In this document: in pieces, positions 11,067-21,620 of the stretch
Layout: every line of letters begins with the position of its first letter
How positions within the stretch are numbered: position 1 is the first letter of the stretch
Assembly (NCBI GenBank): GCA_023375675.1
Contig: JALQBC010000024.1
Location: 434,001-498,000 of the forward strand
Source of the DNA: Cytospora piceicola
Lineage: Eukaryota; Ascomycota; Sordariomycetes; Diaporthales; Cytosporaceae
DNA length: 64,000 nucleotides
Direction: 5' to 3'
Position numbers and translations under genes: made by a program
The notes under the pieces: generated by a model
Seen by the model: only the letters and a program-made list of their open reading frames with translations
The model's database searches: none
Told to the model about the DNA's origin: nothing

Positions 11067-12603
11067 ATGAAATCACCGTTCACACACACTGGAGCTGGGC
11101 TCCCCGAGAATGAGTGGCAGTCACGGAGCTCCAGCCAGGACTCTCATTACCCAGAAAAGCCGTCGCCCGAGCAAAAGCCGAAGCCATCAAAACGAAGACT
11201 TTGGAGGCTGTTGCGACTAGGCTTTGCGTTAATACTCACTATTGCCGGGCTCGTTCTAAACCTCATCATTCTGGTCGACGCTGGCGGCGACCTTTCTCTA
11301 CTGACTGTAAGTGATGTCGGTCCGAATTAGTCAATATTAACCTGGCTGACATGATACACAGATTGACATGAGCGACTTCGCCCGCTGGGATCCGCCGACC
11401 ATCAACCTCGTCCACAACTCCACAGACGCCTCAAAGACGCGCCGGGGCTTAGGTTCGTGGGCGAGCGACGTCTCGAGCGCCGCCGGAAGCGCAGAATCCT
11501 CCGTCGAGAGCGCCGTGTCGGGTGCTGCCGGCGCGGCCAAGAGTGCGGCCGGGAGCGCCGTGACTGCCGTTGAGACGGCCGTTTCGGCAGCCGAGACCGC
11601 CGCGGTGGCCGAGGCGGACAAGATCGTCGACGACATCGGAGACGGCCTGGAAGACCTCGAAAACGCCGTGACGGGCCTTATGGACAAGGTGCTAGACACT
11701 ATCCAGGACAAGCTCAACGAATGGCTTCAGGAGGTCGCCAGCTCCCTCGACGATCTGGACATCCCGAGGAAGGTCTCGTTGCACATGACGAAGTACTGTG
11801 TCTCCAGCTCGGGCTCCTCGAACTCCTCGAGCTCCTGGAACTCTACCACCAACGAGACCTCGACTTCGACAGCATCGTGTAATGGACTCTTCTCTCTTGG
11901 TAGGTGGCCCTCTCACATCCCATGGTTTCATATTAACCAATACTAATCTTTGCTTCCAGGTGGAGACGATTCATTCAACTCAACCACCAACAACGGTACG
12001 GTTTTTGGCTTCCAACCCGGAAGTGTCCTCTCCAAAGCCCTCGGTGTCTTTTACGTACCCGAGAGTGCACGGGAAGACATCCGAGAGCCAGTCGACAGCG
12101 CCGCCAACGAAGTCGAGAAGTTAGTACAAGAGGCCGGAAACGACATCTCCAGCTGGGCCCTCGATATCCTGTTCGGGCCCATCGTGGCCGTCTTCATCAT
12201 CTCCTGTGTCTTCACCGGTATCCTCCTGCTGGTGCTCCTTGCGGCCGGTGTCTACAGTCTGCGCACCGGCGAGTCCCTTCCGTCGAAGGTCTATTCGCTG
12301 TGCGGCACCATCGGTGCTCTGGCCGCCTTCTTCCTCTTGCTGGGCAGCGTCATATTGACCGTGATCGGCCTCGTTGCCTGGGTCGTGGGTATGGCTCTTG
12401 ACGTGGTTGATATCTCTGTGTCTTCCAGCTCCCAGCTCAAGTGGTTATCGTGGGCGGCCTGCATCATCATGGCGGTGGTAGCTGGCTTCTTGAAAGTGGA
12501 GGAGTTTGTGGCTGATTGCGTTTTCTGGTGGAGATTCTTGCGCAATATTCTGCGGACGCGAAAGAACAAGGACGAGTTTAGAGAAGTGATCAGGAAATCT
12601 TAG
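11067..12603 (+). CDS. SUR7/PalI-family tetraspan membrane protein
   Basis: Exons 11067-11306, 11362-11899 and 11960-12603 give 473 residues. A cytosolic N-terminus rich in Pro and Lys leads to a first membrane segment (about residues 50-72). A long extracellular loop follows, then three further membrane segments (about 365-390, 400-430 and 445-465) and a basic tail. The loop contains a Tyr-Cys and downstream Cys pair (TKYCVSS ... SCNGLFSLG), as in SUR7/PalI proteins. These sit in eisosome or cortical patches of the plasma membrane or act in pH sensing. Unusually, the loop carries a long Ala/Ser-rich amphipathic helical stretch (about residues 100-180), then an Asn/Ser/Thr-rich part with N-glycosylation sites. 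Both introns join in frame with canonical ends. The precise role is not known. Confidence 0.8.
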
Positions 12604-13116
12604 CGGGGAGAGGGGAAGGGGAGCGTTGATCGCACCAAGCCTGTACTAGACTTCCTATGTTATTATTATTTTGCTCTCAGTGATAATACCAGCATACGTG
12701 TAATTGTTCCGCTCGATATGGTGGCGTGTCGCACTGTTGAGGGCGCCAAATATGATGCCAAACGCTCGCCAAAAAGGACAGCATGAACAGTAGATCCTCG
12801 TCTTGCTCCTCCTGGCAGTACCGAGCAGTCAGAACACAAGAGATAATTCAATGGGATGAGACGGGACCGGGAGAACTAGGATCGCAGGGTGAACGGCTGT
12901 AGTTGTAAGCCAATTGACCTCTATATGTTAAAATTTGAAGAGTCTACCACAGCCACCTTAATCCAAACGGCTTGTAGAGATACTGACGACAAGGCCAAGT
13001 GACGAGTTCACGGCATGATGTGCATGGACTGTGATACATCTCAAAGTCTGCATTTCTGAGTTTTTGTTACATAGCCATCTTCTCGACTTTCCATCTGCCA
13101 TTACTAGGTACTGAGC
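12604..13116. other. Convergent intergenic region, no gene seen
   Basis: The 3' ends of the SUR7-like gene and the MFS gene face each other across this stretch. No coding signal is visible. Confidence 0.5.
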
Positions 13117-15011
13117 TCAGGAGTTCTGTTTGGCATCTCCTGCTGGTGCCGCACTCGTTTCTGGTGCATCGCTTTCTTGATCACTCAATGCCGCCTTTTC
13201 CTTCCGCCACTGATACCCTCTGCTGTAGACCATCCACAGTGCCGGAATTGTTCCGATCCAGATGGCTGCAACTATCGTTGCCGCATATCCAATACCAATG
13301 GCATTGATGACGGGCGTGACTGCTGCGACACCTCCAGCGCTTAACAAACAGCGTACCAGATTCATGGCCGCGCCGAGCGAGGCGCCGTTCCCCATGTTGA
13401 TGTCCGAGAGCAAGGCCGTGATGGCTACCAGTGCACTAGTGAGCACATTGGCCACCAAGAAACATATGACAAGCACAGGGGCGATGTTTGTCTTGAACTC
13501 CAGGAGCCATCCGAATGCAAGCACGAACACGCATGTGGCGAGGATCATCGGAAACGCTATGATGAGCCGCATCTTTTCCACGTCTTGCTTGGACAGGTCT
13601 TGCTTACGGTTCTTGACAATCGTTACGCCTAAATTATTGGTGAGAACGGGGCAGTTAAGGGGACGCCGTGGATGGACGCCGCATATGCGCAACTCTGGAA
13701 GGTTTTGGAAGACATCTTACCCTGCTTTTTCGCCTCGCGGTTGAGATTCCAGTCAACCAGCTTGCCCACTGTCCAGCGGGAAACAAGACTTCCGACTCCG
13801 ATGGGGAGATAGCACAGCCCGACCTGCACCTGGTTGTAGTTGTAGCGTTCCGGGAGCTGCGAAGCCAAAGCGGCGGTCAGGATTGAAGAGCCAGCAAAAA
13901 GCAGTCCTGCGTAGATGCAGAGTATAAAGTTCTCCTTGCCGGCCAAAACTCGAAGAGACTTCAACGGATTGACTCCGGTTACTCTCTTCTCTAGACTGTT
14001 TGGGTTTGGAACTAATAGGTCGTCCTTCTGGACCAACTGGACGAGACTAAGGTTCCATCTCTGCGGCGGGTTCGACCCATCTCCAACGATTGCTCGATTA
14101 GTCTCGCGGAAGAACACTAACATGGCCAACATGAGAACGCCGCCGAGAATCGCGAGGAACCAAAAGATTGCTCGCCAGCCCAAGTACTGCGAAAGCAACC
14201 CGCCAATGACCTGTTAGAGTACAATTGTTAGCCCTGAATTGATGATCCGGTACCTAAGCAGCACTCGAGGATCTTCCGAGCACCTACCGGGCCAAGCGCA
14301 GGACCCATTATGAGTCCGATTGATAGGTATGCGAGAAACTTGCCGCGCTGTTCGCTCGTTGTGATGTCGTCCAGGACAGCTTGACCCAAAGCGAGGGTGC
14401 CGCTGCTACCACTGCTCTGAAGACACCGTAGAACGAGCAAGGACTCATAGCCATTTTGCAAAGCCAATCCTATGTTGGCAGCAAAGTTGATGGCAAGACA
14501 TAGCATGTAGGCAGGCCGGCGTCCGAACCTATCTGAGAGAGCGGCAGTCACAGATGGGGCGAGGCCCTGAAAGATCTGACGGCCAGAGAAAAGGTCAGCA
14601 TGCTAGGTAATTGATGTATTCCAAATAGTCAGGGAAGTTCTCAGCGCTCACCTGATATGTGCTGATGGTCAGGTTAATGAGTGTAATCGAGACGGTCAAG
14701 TCATTCGCCAGAGAAGTGACGGCCGGGTAATAAGTGGTCGTGGAAGCCGGGGATATGGTGGCCGCCAAGGATGCCACGATAAGGAGGAAACGTCTTTGGG
14801 ACTCTGAGAGAGCGCTGTAGGCAGGCCGAGTGTCGACTGCAACTTGAACGATATAGGGTTCATCTGCATCATTTCTGCCAATGGAGGGTATTACCGCATG
14901 AGATTCTGCATCTTGTGCCAGGGGTGACTTCTCTTGCATCGATACTGCGCCACGGTCCGCGTGTACGCTTTCGTGTGCACTTTGAGGCGTGGAGGAGTTT
15001 TTGCTTTCCAT
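13117..15011 (-). CDS. MFS drug/metabolite transporter (DHA1 type)
   Basis: Four exons (15011-14652, 14575-14288, 14210-13721, 13628-13117) give 549 residues with about 12 membrane segments. After a cytosolic N-terminus of roughly 85 residues, the first helix and the segment LTVSITLINLTISTYQ are typical of fungal DHA1 exporters. The loop after helix 2 reads DRFGRRPAYM, matching the MFS signature. RCLQSSGSSGTLALGQAV in helix 4 and GPALGPVIGG at helix 5 are the antiporter-type motifs seen in Flr1/Tpo-like proteins. All introns have GT-AG ends and join in frame; the third ends in TAG and restores the KKQGVTIVKNR helix boundary. Such proteins use the proton gradient to expel toxic or self-made compounds at the plasma membrane. 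Its position beside two oxygenases and a citrate synthase suggests product export, an inference from context. Confidence 0.92.
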
Positions 15012-15791
15012 GCTCAATGAGGTTTGTTTGTAGTTGACACACTCCAAACTATTTTTCCTGGCGCAGGGTCCGTCAAGTCGACGTCGTCTTTGACACCTGG
15101 AGGGTCGTACAGTGACACAAGAGGTCGAATCGGATTGCTTTCGACCCGTTAGCTGCTGCCCGCCCGCATAAACGAACACCCATTCTGCTGCGTCTTCGTT
15201 TGTTGTTCCGTCGGCGTCGGCGGAACAAAACGATCCCGGCCCAATAGGAATAGTGTTCGAATTTCTTGGGGGCTGACAAGCTATCGCTCCCTGAATCCTT
15301 CCATTCGCATAAGTCCGTCCGTCCGTTCCATCTGCAGGGACTAGACTACTACTCAGAAATCCCCCAGTCTACCATATGGATTGTGTATGGGTTCTTGGCG
15401 GGTGGCTCGAAATATAGGGTAGTAGATTCTGCGATAGGATCATCATGCGTTACAGGACAAGTAATCAAGAAAACCACCATCGAGACAGCCGAGGGGAAAT
15501 AGGTGAGAAAGGGACACGGCATGGCGTAATGTTGACTACATCTTTACATACATCATCTACAAATTCGCACATGTGATCCAGAGTCCGACCTCCCCCTTTC
15601 TTGCATATGTTGCACTTTCGACACACATCACACACACGCACATATGGATATTCACGAAGATGATAAATCCATTATAGATTGATGGTTTACAGCGACAGCC
15701 ACGTTTGATCGTTACTTATATACTCAAGAATATATCCAGCCCATCACATAGATAAACCCGAATTTCCCCCAGAGGAACTCTGTCACACCAC
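15012..15791. other. Intergenic between the MFS and oxygenase genes
   Basis: Promoter of the MFS gene and 3' flank of the minus-strand oxygenase gene. No further gene is supported. Confidence 0.5.
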
Positions 15792-16949
15792 CTAGAAAAA
15801 TACCAGAGAGCGCACCTCGATAGATCGGCGATCAGGGGCATCAGCCGGTGCGTTGTTGTCCCAGAAAGCACTGTGAGGTATGGCGAATTTGGGAACAGAA
15901 TCAAATGAGCAAAAGACAAGACACTCCTAAGATACGAAACGCCGTTGTTAGCATCGTCTTAGGCTTTTCAAAGGTCCAATGGCCCATACTGAGGAGGTAA
16001 AAGAGAGTCTTACCTCGGGCTTCAGGCTGTCCACATATTGGTACTCATACCGAGGGTCGTGCTTAACGACACAATCGTAGCTCTTAACCCCACGTGCAGC
16101 GTTGCGTGGGTCATTCTTGGACCAGACACGGCCGACGTGGGTGTCGTAGTCCCACTCTGGGATGCGATCGTGGTTGATGAAGCAGAGCGGCCACATAACG
16201 GCCGGGTTTCCAATAGGCCTCCACACGTTCACCTGGGCCCAACGGTCATACTTCGAGAGGAGCTCCTGTGCCTTCTCCTTCCCCACCACCTCCTCCAGGG
16301 CAGTAAGAGCAGTCGGTGGGTCTCGGTCGAGGTGAGCTATCGGGCGCGGAGCAAATATGGCCTCGGTGCTGCCGAGCTTCTCGTTGGTGCTCTGCTGGCC
16401 GCCCTTCTGCTCGCGTAGCCGGAATGATATGGGCATGATCAAGTTTGCTCCACCGGTGACCTCCTCTATGACTTTCTTACACTCCTTGAAGTATACATCC
16501 TCGATATACGCTTTGCCTTCCTTGGTCTTGTTTGCGGCCAGAAACTGCTCGGTGGTCACCTCCGTGGGTATGTCCACGAGTTGGTAGCCGTTGCCGTTCA
16601 AAGTAGGCTTCGTGGGAAGAGTCAGATGGGGTTGAAAGTCTTAACGAGTGGTAGGAAAGTGAAAGGATAAGCCGAAACTGGTTTCAAGCCGTTTGGCTTG
16701 AAAGCACATACCTGGGGATCAAACTTGCGGATGTCATGAACTTCGATCTTGTGCTCCTTGGGACGATTCACGTTTGTTTCGCCCGTTGCATAGTCTAGGT
16801 ACAGAGTAATATCAGTCATTGAGCAATATGACCTCAGTGTGACAAGCTCTTATCAAATAATTACCCATATATCCATCTTCTGCACCGTCCTTCGTGCCAT
16901 CCCACAGCCCCAAGATACCAGTGGTGGAAGAGATGACGGCAGTCGCCAT
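15792..16949 (-). CDS. AsaB/CmcJ-type oxygenase (hydroxylase/desaturase), paralogue A
   Basis: Four exons (16949-16865, 16794-16712, 16607-16014, 15926-15792) give 298 residues. The protein is clearly paralogous to the plus-strand gene that starts at 17693. Shared segments include GYQLVDIP/GYQLVNFH, PIAHLDRD/PIAHVDRD, NVWRPI/NVWRPV, WDYDTH and PHSAFWD. The family includes CmcJ-like and AsaB-like enzymes and GA4-desaturase-like proteins of fungal and bacterial metabolite pathways. His148-x-Asp150 and the later PHSAFWD histidine, with a C-terminal RSIEVR arginine, could form the iron and 2-oxoglutarate sites of a non-haem iron oxygenase; that reading is inference. Exon 2 to 3 uses an AAG acceptor preceded by a TCTGAC branch-like site. 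Exon 4, missed by a simple frame reading, supplies the conserved C-terminus and ends in a stop after VFF. Confidence 0.82.
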
Positions 16950-17692
16950 AATGGAATCGCTTTTTGGGGTATGAAAAACTATTGAGGGAAGTAAAGTTGA
17001 AAGAGGAGAGAGACTACACGAAGATGAGTCAATTCATAAAAAAGGGAATAAATAAATAAATAAATAAAAGGGGAAGATGTGGCATATCTTTTGTGAATAT
17101 CGTCTACTGAATAACCGCCGGCATCCGTAAATCACGTTTATCCGAATAGGGATGTGACGACGGATTGCAGGATTCTATATCACAGAGTACATATGGAGGA
17201 TCAAAGCACGTGATGTATGTACTACTTGGAGGAGGTCGAGGTGTTGAATATTGACAGGATGGGACGCGGGCCAGTAAGCAGTAATTCGGTGGGATGAATT
17301 GCAGGATCCCAAAAACATGACATCTGGAGGATCAAGTCCAGGAGTGCGGCCGTCCGTACAGTGATACATCGTGATGCAGAGGATCATAATAAAATGCATA
17401 CATAGGTACCTGCTTTGTACTATCTAAGTACCTAAGTATGTAGGTGAAGTGATTGTAATTGGTGACGGACTCAGGATCCTAGGAATAAAGGATGTAACTA
17501 CTCTGTCATTTGTGTTTCGACCTCCGGAATGCCGATTGGTTCCTCCATTGCTCCTCTGCTTTAACAAGGACCTGTGCGCCGCGCCGCAGTAAGTATACTC
17601 ACCAAGTCTGCTGCAGCTGGTGCGTAACGAATCCTACACGAACCATACCAACTCTCGTCTACTCACGCAACATTCGGACAGGGAGACCAAAG
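16950..17692. promoter_or_regulatory. Shared bidirectional promoter of the two oxygenase paralogues
   Basis: The 743-base gap separates divergent start codons. It holds five copies of AGGATC at 17197, 17303, 17328, 17380 and 17473, plus an (AATA)n run at 17046-17068. Two longer segments are partly repeated: ATTGCAGGAT near 17164 and 17299, and TGGAGGATCAA near 17194 and 17325. The clustering in about 280 bases suggests binding sites for a shared regulator. No known factor is assigned. Confidence 0.5.
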
Positions 17693-18604
17693 ATGACGAA
17701 CGCCACGCCACAGTCGGAGTCAGGACTGGATTATCCTACTACTACTACTGGGACCATCTATGTTGCAGACAAGACCACAGATGGCAAAGCGGCATACTAC
17801 AACTACGCCGATGGCTCCGGCAACATCCTCCTGAAAACCATTCACATTCAGGTGGAAAACGTCCGCAAGCTCAGCCAGCGCCCAGAGACCAGCCGGGAGG
17901 GTTACCAACTGGTAAACTTCCACACCAGCGTCGCGGAGGAACACTTCCTCGACGCAAGCCTCCCGGAAAACAAAGCCGTCATCAAGGATGTGTACCTTGA
18001 AGAGTGCCGCAAGCTCGTGCAAGACGCCAGCGGTGCCGCCGAGGCATACCCTTACGTGTACCGCGTCCGGAACCAGGAGCGGAGCATCGCAGACGTCGAC
18101 AAGGCAGACTTCCACAAGGACTCTGTGCCCATCGCCCACGTCGACCGCGACCACCTGACAGCACCGGCTAGGCTGCGCTCGTCTCTGGGCGAGGAGAAGG
18201 CCGAGAACCTGCTGCGCAAGTACAAGCGCTTCGGCAGCATGAACGTGTGGCGCCCCGTCAAGAACGTCGTGCAGAAGTGGCCGTTGGTGCTGATCGACCA
18301 TCATGCCGTTCCCGACTGGGATTACGACACGCACATGCTCCGGCTGCACTCAAACAACGACGACAACAGGGTCTCTGACCGTGGGGCCAAGAACCATGAG
18401 ACGCTGCTCAAGTACGATGAGGGGAATCGATATGTCTATGCGTCCAACATGTCGCCGGATGAGGCTTGGCTATTTTACGCCTTCCATTCGGACCCGAAGA
18501 TGGCGGTACCCCACAGTGCCTTCTGGGATGATTCGACCAGCCCAGACGCGCCGACCAGGTGGTCCATCGAAGCGCGAGTGTGGGTGTTCTTTGATGAGGC
18601 TTAG
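17693..18604 (+). CDS. AsaB/CmcJ-type oxygenase (hydroxylase/desaturase), paralogue B
   Basis: A single exon encodes 303 residues from the ATG at 17693. An upstream in-frame extension to 17510 is rejected because it lacks family similarity. The protein shares its whole length with the divergent neighbour at 15792-16949, but without introns. Key residues that may bind iron and 2-oxoglutarate are His149 and Asp151 (AHVDRD), His274 (VPHSAFWD) and Arg295 (SIEARVW). The NVWRPVKNVVQKWPL segment is characteristic of the family. Related enzymes hydroxylate or desaturate metabolite scaffolds, for example AsaB in the aspergillic acid pathway. No signal peptide or membrane segment is seen, so it is probably cytosolic. 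Loss of introns in one copy may mean an old duplication or retroposition. The substrate cannot be read from sequence. Confidence 0.85.
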   Translation: MTNATPQSESGLDYPTTTTGTIYVADKTTDGKAAYYNYADGSGNILLKTIHIQVENVRKLSQRPETSREGYQLVNFHTSVAEEHFLDASLPENKAVIKDVYLEECRKLVQDASGAAEAYPYVYRVRNQERSIADVDKADFHKDSVPIAHVDRDHLTAPARLRSSLGEEKAENLLRKYKRFGSMNVWRPVKNVVQKWPLVLIDHHAVPDWDYDTHMLRLHSNNDDNRVSDRGAKNHETLLKYDEGNRYVYASNMSPDEAWLFYAFHSDPKMAVPHSAFWDDSTSPDAPTRWSIEARVWVFFDEA

Positions 18605-19141
18605 ATTTGTAGCGTTTATATAGAGCTATTGTAGGGAATAAACGATGCCAGAGATACATAGCAGGAACTTAAGGCAAAAAGTGTGTTTCATTGAGAGGAG
18701 AGGAGATGAGGAATGTTTCCCGCAGCTACATACTAGGTAGTTATCTCTATAGTCATTCCTCAAGTACCTAGGTGCAATATATGAGATGTGTGCCACAACA
18801 AGCTCAAACACCATGACAGTTCTGAAATCCACCACATCAATTTCACCCCAGTGCCCATAATTACAGCTAGGCAACTCTCGCAAGGATGAAACAGCATGCC
18901 ACACAGTCTAGAGAGTTTTCAAGTTTATCAAGACAGAGGATAGCATTGGGCTATATATGTAGTTGAAACAGAAAATTATTATTTGTACGGAGTGACAAGT
19001 GTTTGTAAGCGATCGAGGTCATAATATCGAGGAATCCTTCAAGTATTTATGTGTCCAGTCTGGTTGTACGCGAAGAGTTATTCATGTACCCGCCCTTCCG
19101 ACCGTCAGTAACCAGGGACCAGGGGCTTTCGTTGGAGGCCT
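18605..19141. other. Convergent intergenic region
   Basis: 3' flanks of oxygenase B and the citrate synthase gene. A near-copy of the TACCTAGG motif lies at 18765. No gene is seen. Confidence 0.5.
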
Positions 19142-20855
19142 TCACGGCTTGTATTTCTGCAACGGCCTCCAGATCTTGATTGGGTTACCTAGAGTTCCAG
19201 GTTAGTGACACAACTTGTCATACGGTGGTGCAGCATTGGGATTTTGTACTTACTCATCGCCTCCCTCCAGTGGGCCATTAATCCCGCCATCCTGGAGATG
19301 ACCATCAACCCAGAAACTACCTCCTTGGGCATATCACTACACCATTATTATTAGTCAACACGCTTTACCGCCCACCAGACATGCCACGCCTCGCAACTTA
19401 CAGTGCAATATACAGGAAGCAGCTATAAAAGTCGGCATTAAGCTTCAGCTTCCTCTCGATAAAGTACGGGTCCGAGTTCGCCTGCCTGTCGATCTCCAGC
19501 GCGACCTGGAGCAGGGGGTTCGCGTCGATGGTCTCGCGGTGCTCCTCCATGAGCTCCTCGAGGAGCGTCGCGCGGGGGTCCTTGGTCTTGTACACGCGGT
19601 GCCCGTAGCCGAAGAGGCGGAACTGCTTGGTCTTGACGGCCTCGATGTAGGCCGGCACGTTCTCGACCGTCCCGAGCAGCTCCAGGCCCTGGTAGCAGAG
19701 CTCGATGGCGCCGGCGTGCAGGGGGCCCGCGCCCGAGGCGACGGCGGCGAGGACGCAGGCCATCGGGTCGGTCATGGTCGACGCCGCGTGCAGGAAGGCG
19801 GCGGTCGAGCACGAGAGCTCGTGGTCGGCCATCAGGATCCAGATGCGGTCGATGGTCCGGGAGACCTTCTTGTCGGGGTCGGCCATGCCGATCATGTGAA
19901 GGAAGTTCTCGACGAGGGTGAGGCCTTCCTGGGGCTCATGAAGCTCCACGTTCTTTATGTGGCAGTAGCAGATGGCCATGGTGGTGACGACGTAGGCGGT
20001 TGTCCGCATGATCGCGGCGTCCGTTTTTGCAAGATTTTGATGGTAGGTCAGGGCCGCCTTGTAGCGTGATGCTGTCATCTCCTTATCTGTTGCAACGTAT
20101 GCCGCAAGACCGATCGTGAACATTGAATAGAAATTCGCGTTGTGGCTGGTAGGATGTGTGTTAGCTTTCCGTGGCTGGCAGCACATGGCTATTTACCTAC
20201 TAAGTAGATAGGGCTGGCACTTACGGCAGACTTCGAATGACATTCAGCACTTCCTGTGGTGGGCTGGACAACTTCGCCAGTCGGTTCTCAAAACTCGTCT
20301 TTTCCTCGCCCGTGGGAAGGCGACCCCAGACCAGGAGGTGAAAGGTCGAATCAAAGTCGTGATGGTGGAACAGTTCCTCAACCGTCATGCCACGGTACCT
20401 CAGCACTCCTTTCTCTCCATCACTGATATTGCAACATGGCAGCTGTTAGCCAAGGGCTTCAGGCACACAACTTGGTATGAACAAGCAAGCATCACTTTCA
20501 CTTACATATGCGTGATAGAAGACTCTTTGCACGCCGTGTGCTGATAGCCAGGGTCTAGGACTGCGAGCGACTTGAGGCGTCCGTCCTCTCCGGAAATGGG
20601 TGCCTTGATGGTGCTCAAGTCGGAGCCACGGACGAAGCCATCCGAGATGGGAATGTTGTATACCTTACTGGTACGGGAGTCCAACACCTGGAGATGGTCT
20701 AGTTGATCATGACTGGCGCCATTAACTTTGCCTTGGGCTGGGCTCGCGTGTGTTGTGGTTGTGGTCGTGGCTACAATGCCATTGACCCTTTCCCCGGCGT
20801 GAGACTCCGAGTCCCTGACTCCGTTGATAGTCGTTGTCTCGCTGGCAGTATGCAT
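19142..20855 (-). CDS. Divergent citrate synthase-like enzyme
   Basis: Five exons (20855-20506, 20422-20225, 20145-19402, 19336-19254, 19188-19142) give 473 residues of the citrate synthase fold. The enzyme condenses an acyl-CoA with a 2-oxo acid, normally acetyl-CoA with oxaloacetate. The N-terminal domain reads LDSRTSKVYNIPI ... LDPGYQHTACKESSITHIDG ... LRYRGMTVEEL, and the C-terminus IKIWRPLQKYKP. The catalytic triad is present: His326 (in GPLHAGAIE), His365 (in GYGHRVYK) and Asp421 (in NADFYSCFLY). The surroundings differ from housekeeping enzymes, which usually read PLHGGAN and DFYSG. A Thr-rich, low-complexity N-terminus of about 50 residues replaces a clear mitochondrial presequence, and no C-terminal SKL is present. 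Fungal alkylcitrate synthases of maleidride or squalestatin type are also diverged citrate synthases, so a specialised-metabolism role is plausible here. A methylcitrate or ordinary citrate role is the alternative. Confidence 0.88.
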
Positions 20856-21620
20856 GTTGTGCTAAGGATTACTGTGACTTCCATCTCTATCGGCTCTTTG
20901 ATACGATCGACACAGTATTTAAGGACCTTGCAACTTCCCCCAAGTGCTTGGTTTTCCCCCGAGTCCAGACATCTGGACCGTCGCCGCCTGGGCGATCTCA
21001 CTCATCCCAATCCCCGGGCCAATCCCACAATCCTCCGATCCCATGATGATCCCCACGGCTGCACCATGGCCGACTTTTGACAGGGCATCGCATAATCGTG
21101 TTGTCACATGGCATAATGAACATTGATGGGTGATGTCAATTTCGGGTATTTGTTTGGTCCGACATGGAGCATGTTGGAACAACATGGTAAAGGGTAGCTT
21201 GACACTAACAAGTCCTCCTGAATATGTGAAGATGATCCCCGTGAAACTACCCTTTAGTATACATGCCCAGTGTGTGATGGCGGGATGCTGATCCTTCAGC
21301 ACTTTAACGAGGTGGGGGTGACACTGGCCGATGCTGCGCTTGGGGTGTGTGGTGAGGGAGGAACCCATGTTCATGCGGTGTGCGGACTTCGCGTATCAAT
21401 GATCTTAACAATGACGTTGAGGTTTTAATGAAAGGATCACGTTGTATCAGCAGTCTGCTTCAAGGGGTCCGTCCCTAGCAGAAACTTGTGTAGCTAGCTG
21501 GTTTACTTCTGCTCTTACTACTGATCCTGATGGTGGTGGTTTTGGTGTGGGTTTATTTTTTTTGGTTATGTGTATGTTTATGTTTCTGTTTCTGACTCTG
21601 CCCTTTCGTAATCGTTCGCT
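20856..21620. other. Intergenic between the citrate synthase and C2H2 genes
   Basis: Contains the citrate synthase promoter. A 151-codon minus-strand frame (20919-21374) lacks any recognisable motif and is not called. AGGATC occurs once, at 21436. Confidence 0.45.

Noticed and set aside
17510..17692. N-terminal extension of oxygenase B to an upstream ATG
   Set aside because: The added residues have no match in the paralogue, and the ATG at 17693 aligns with the paralogue's start region.
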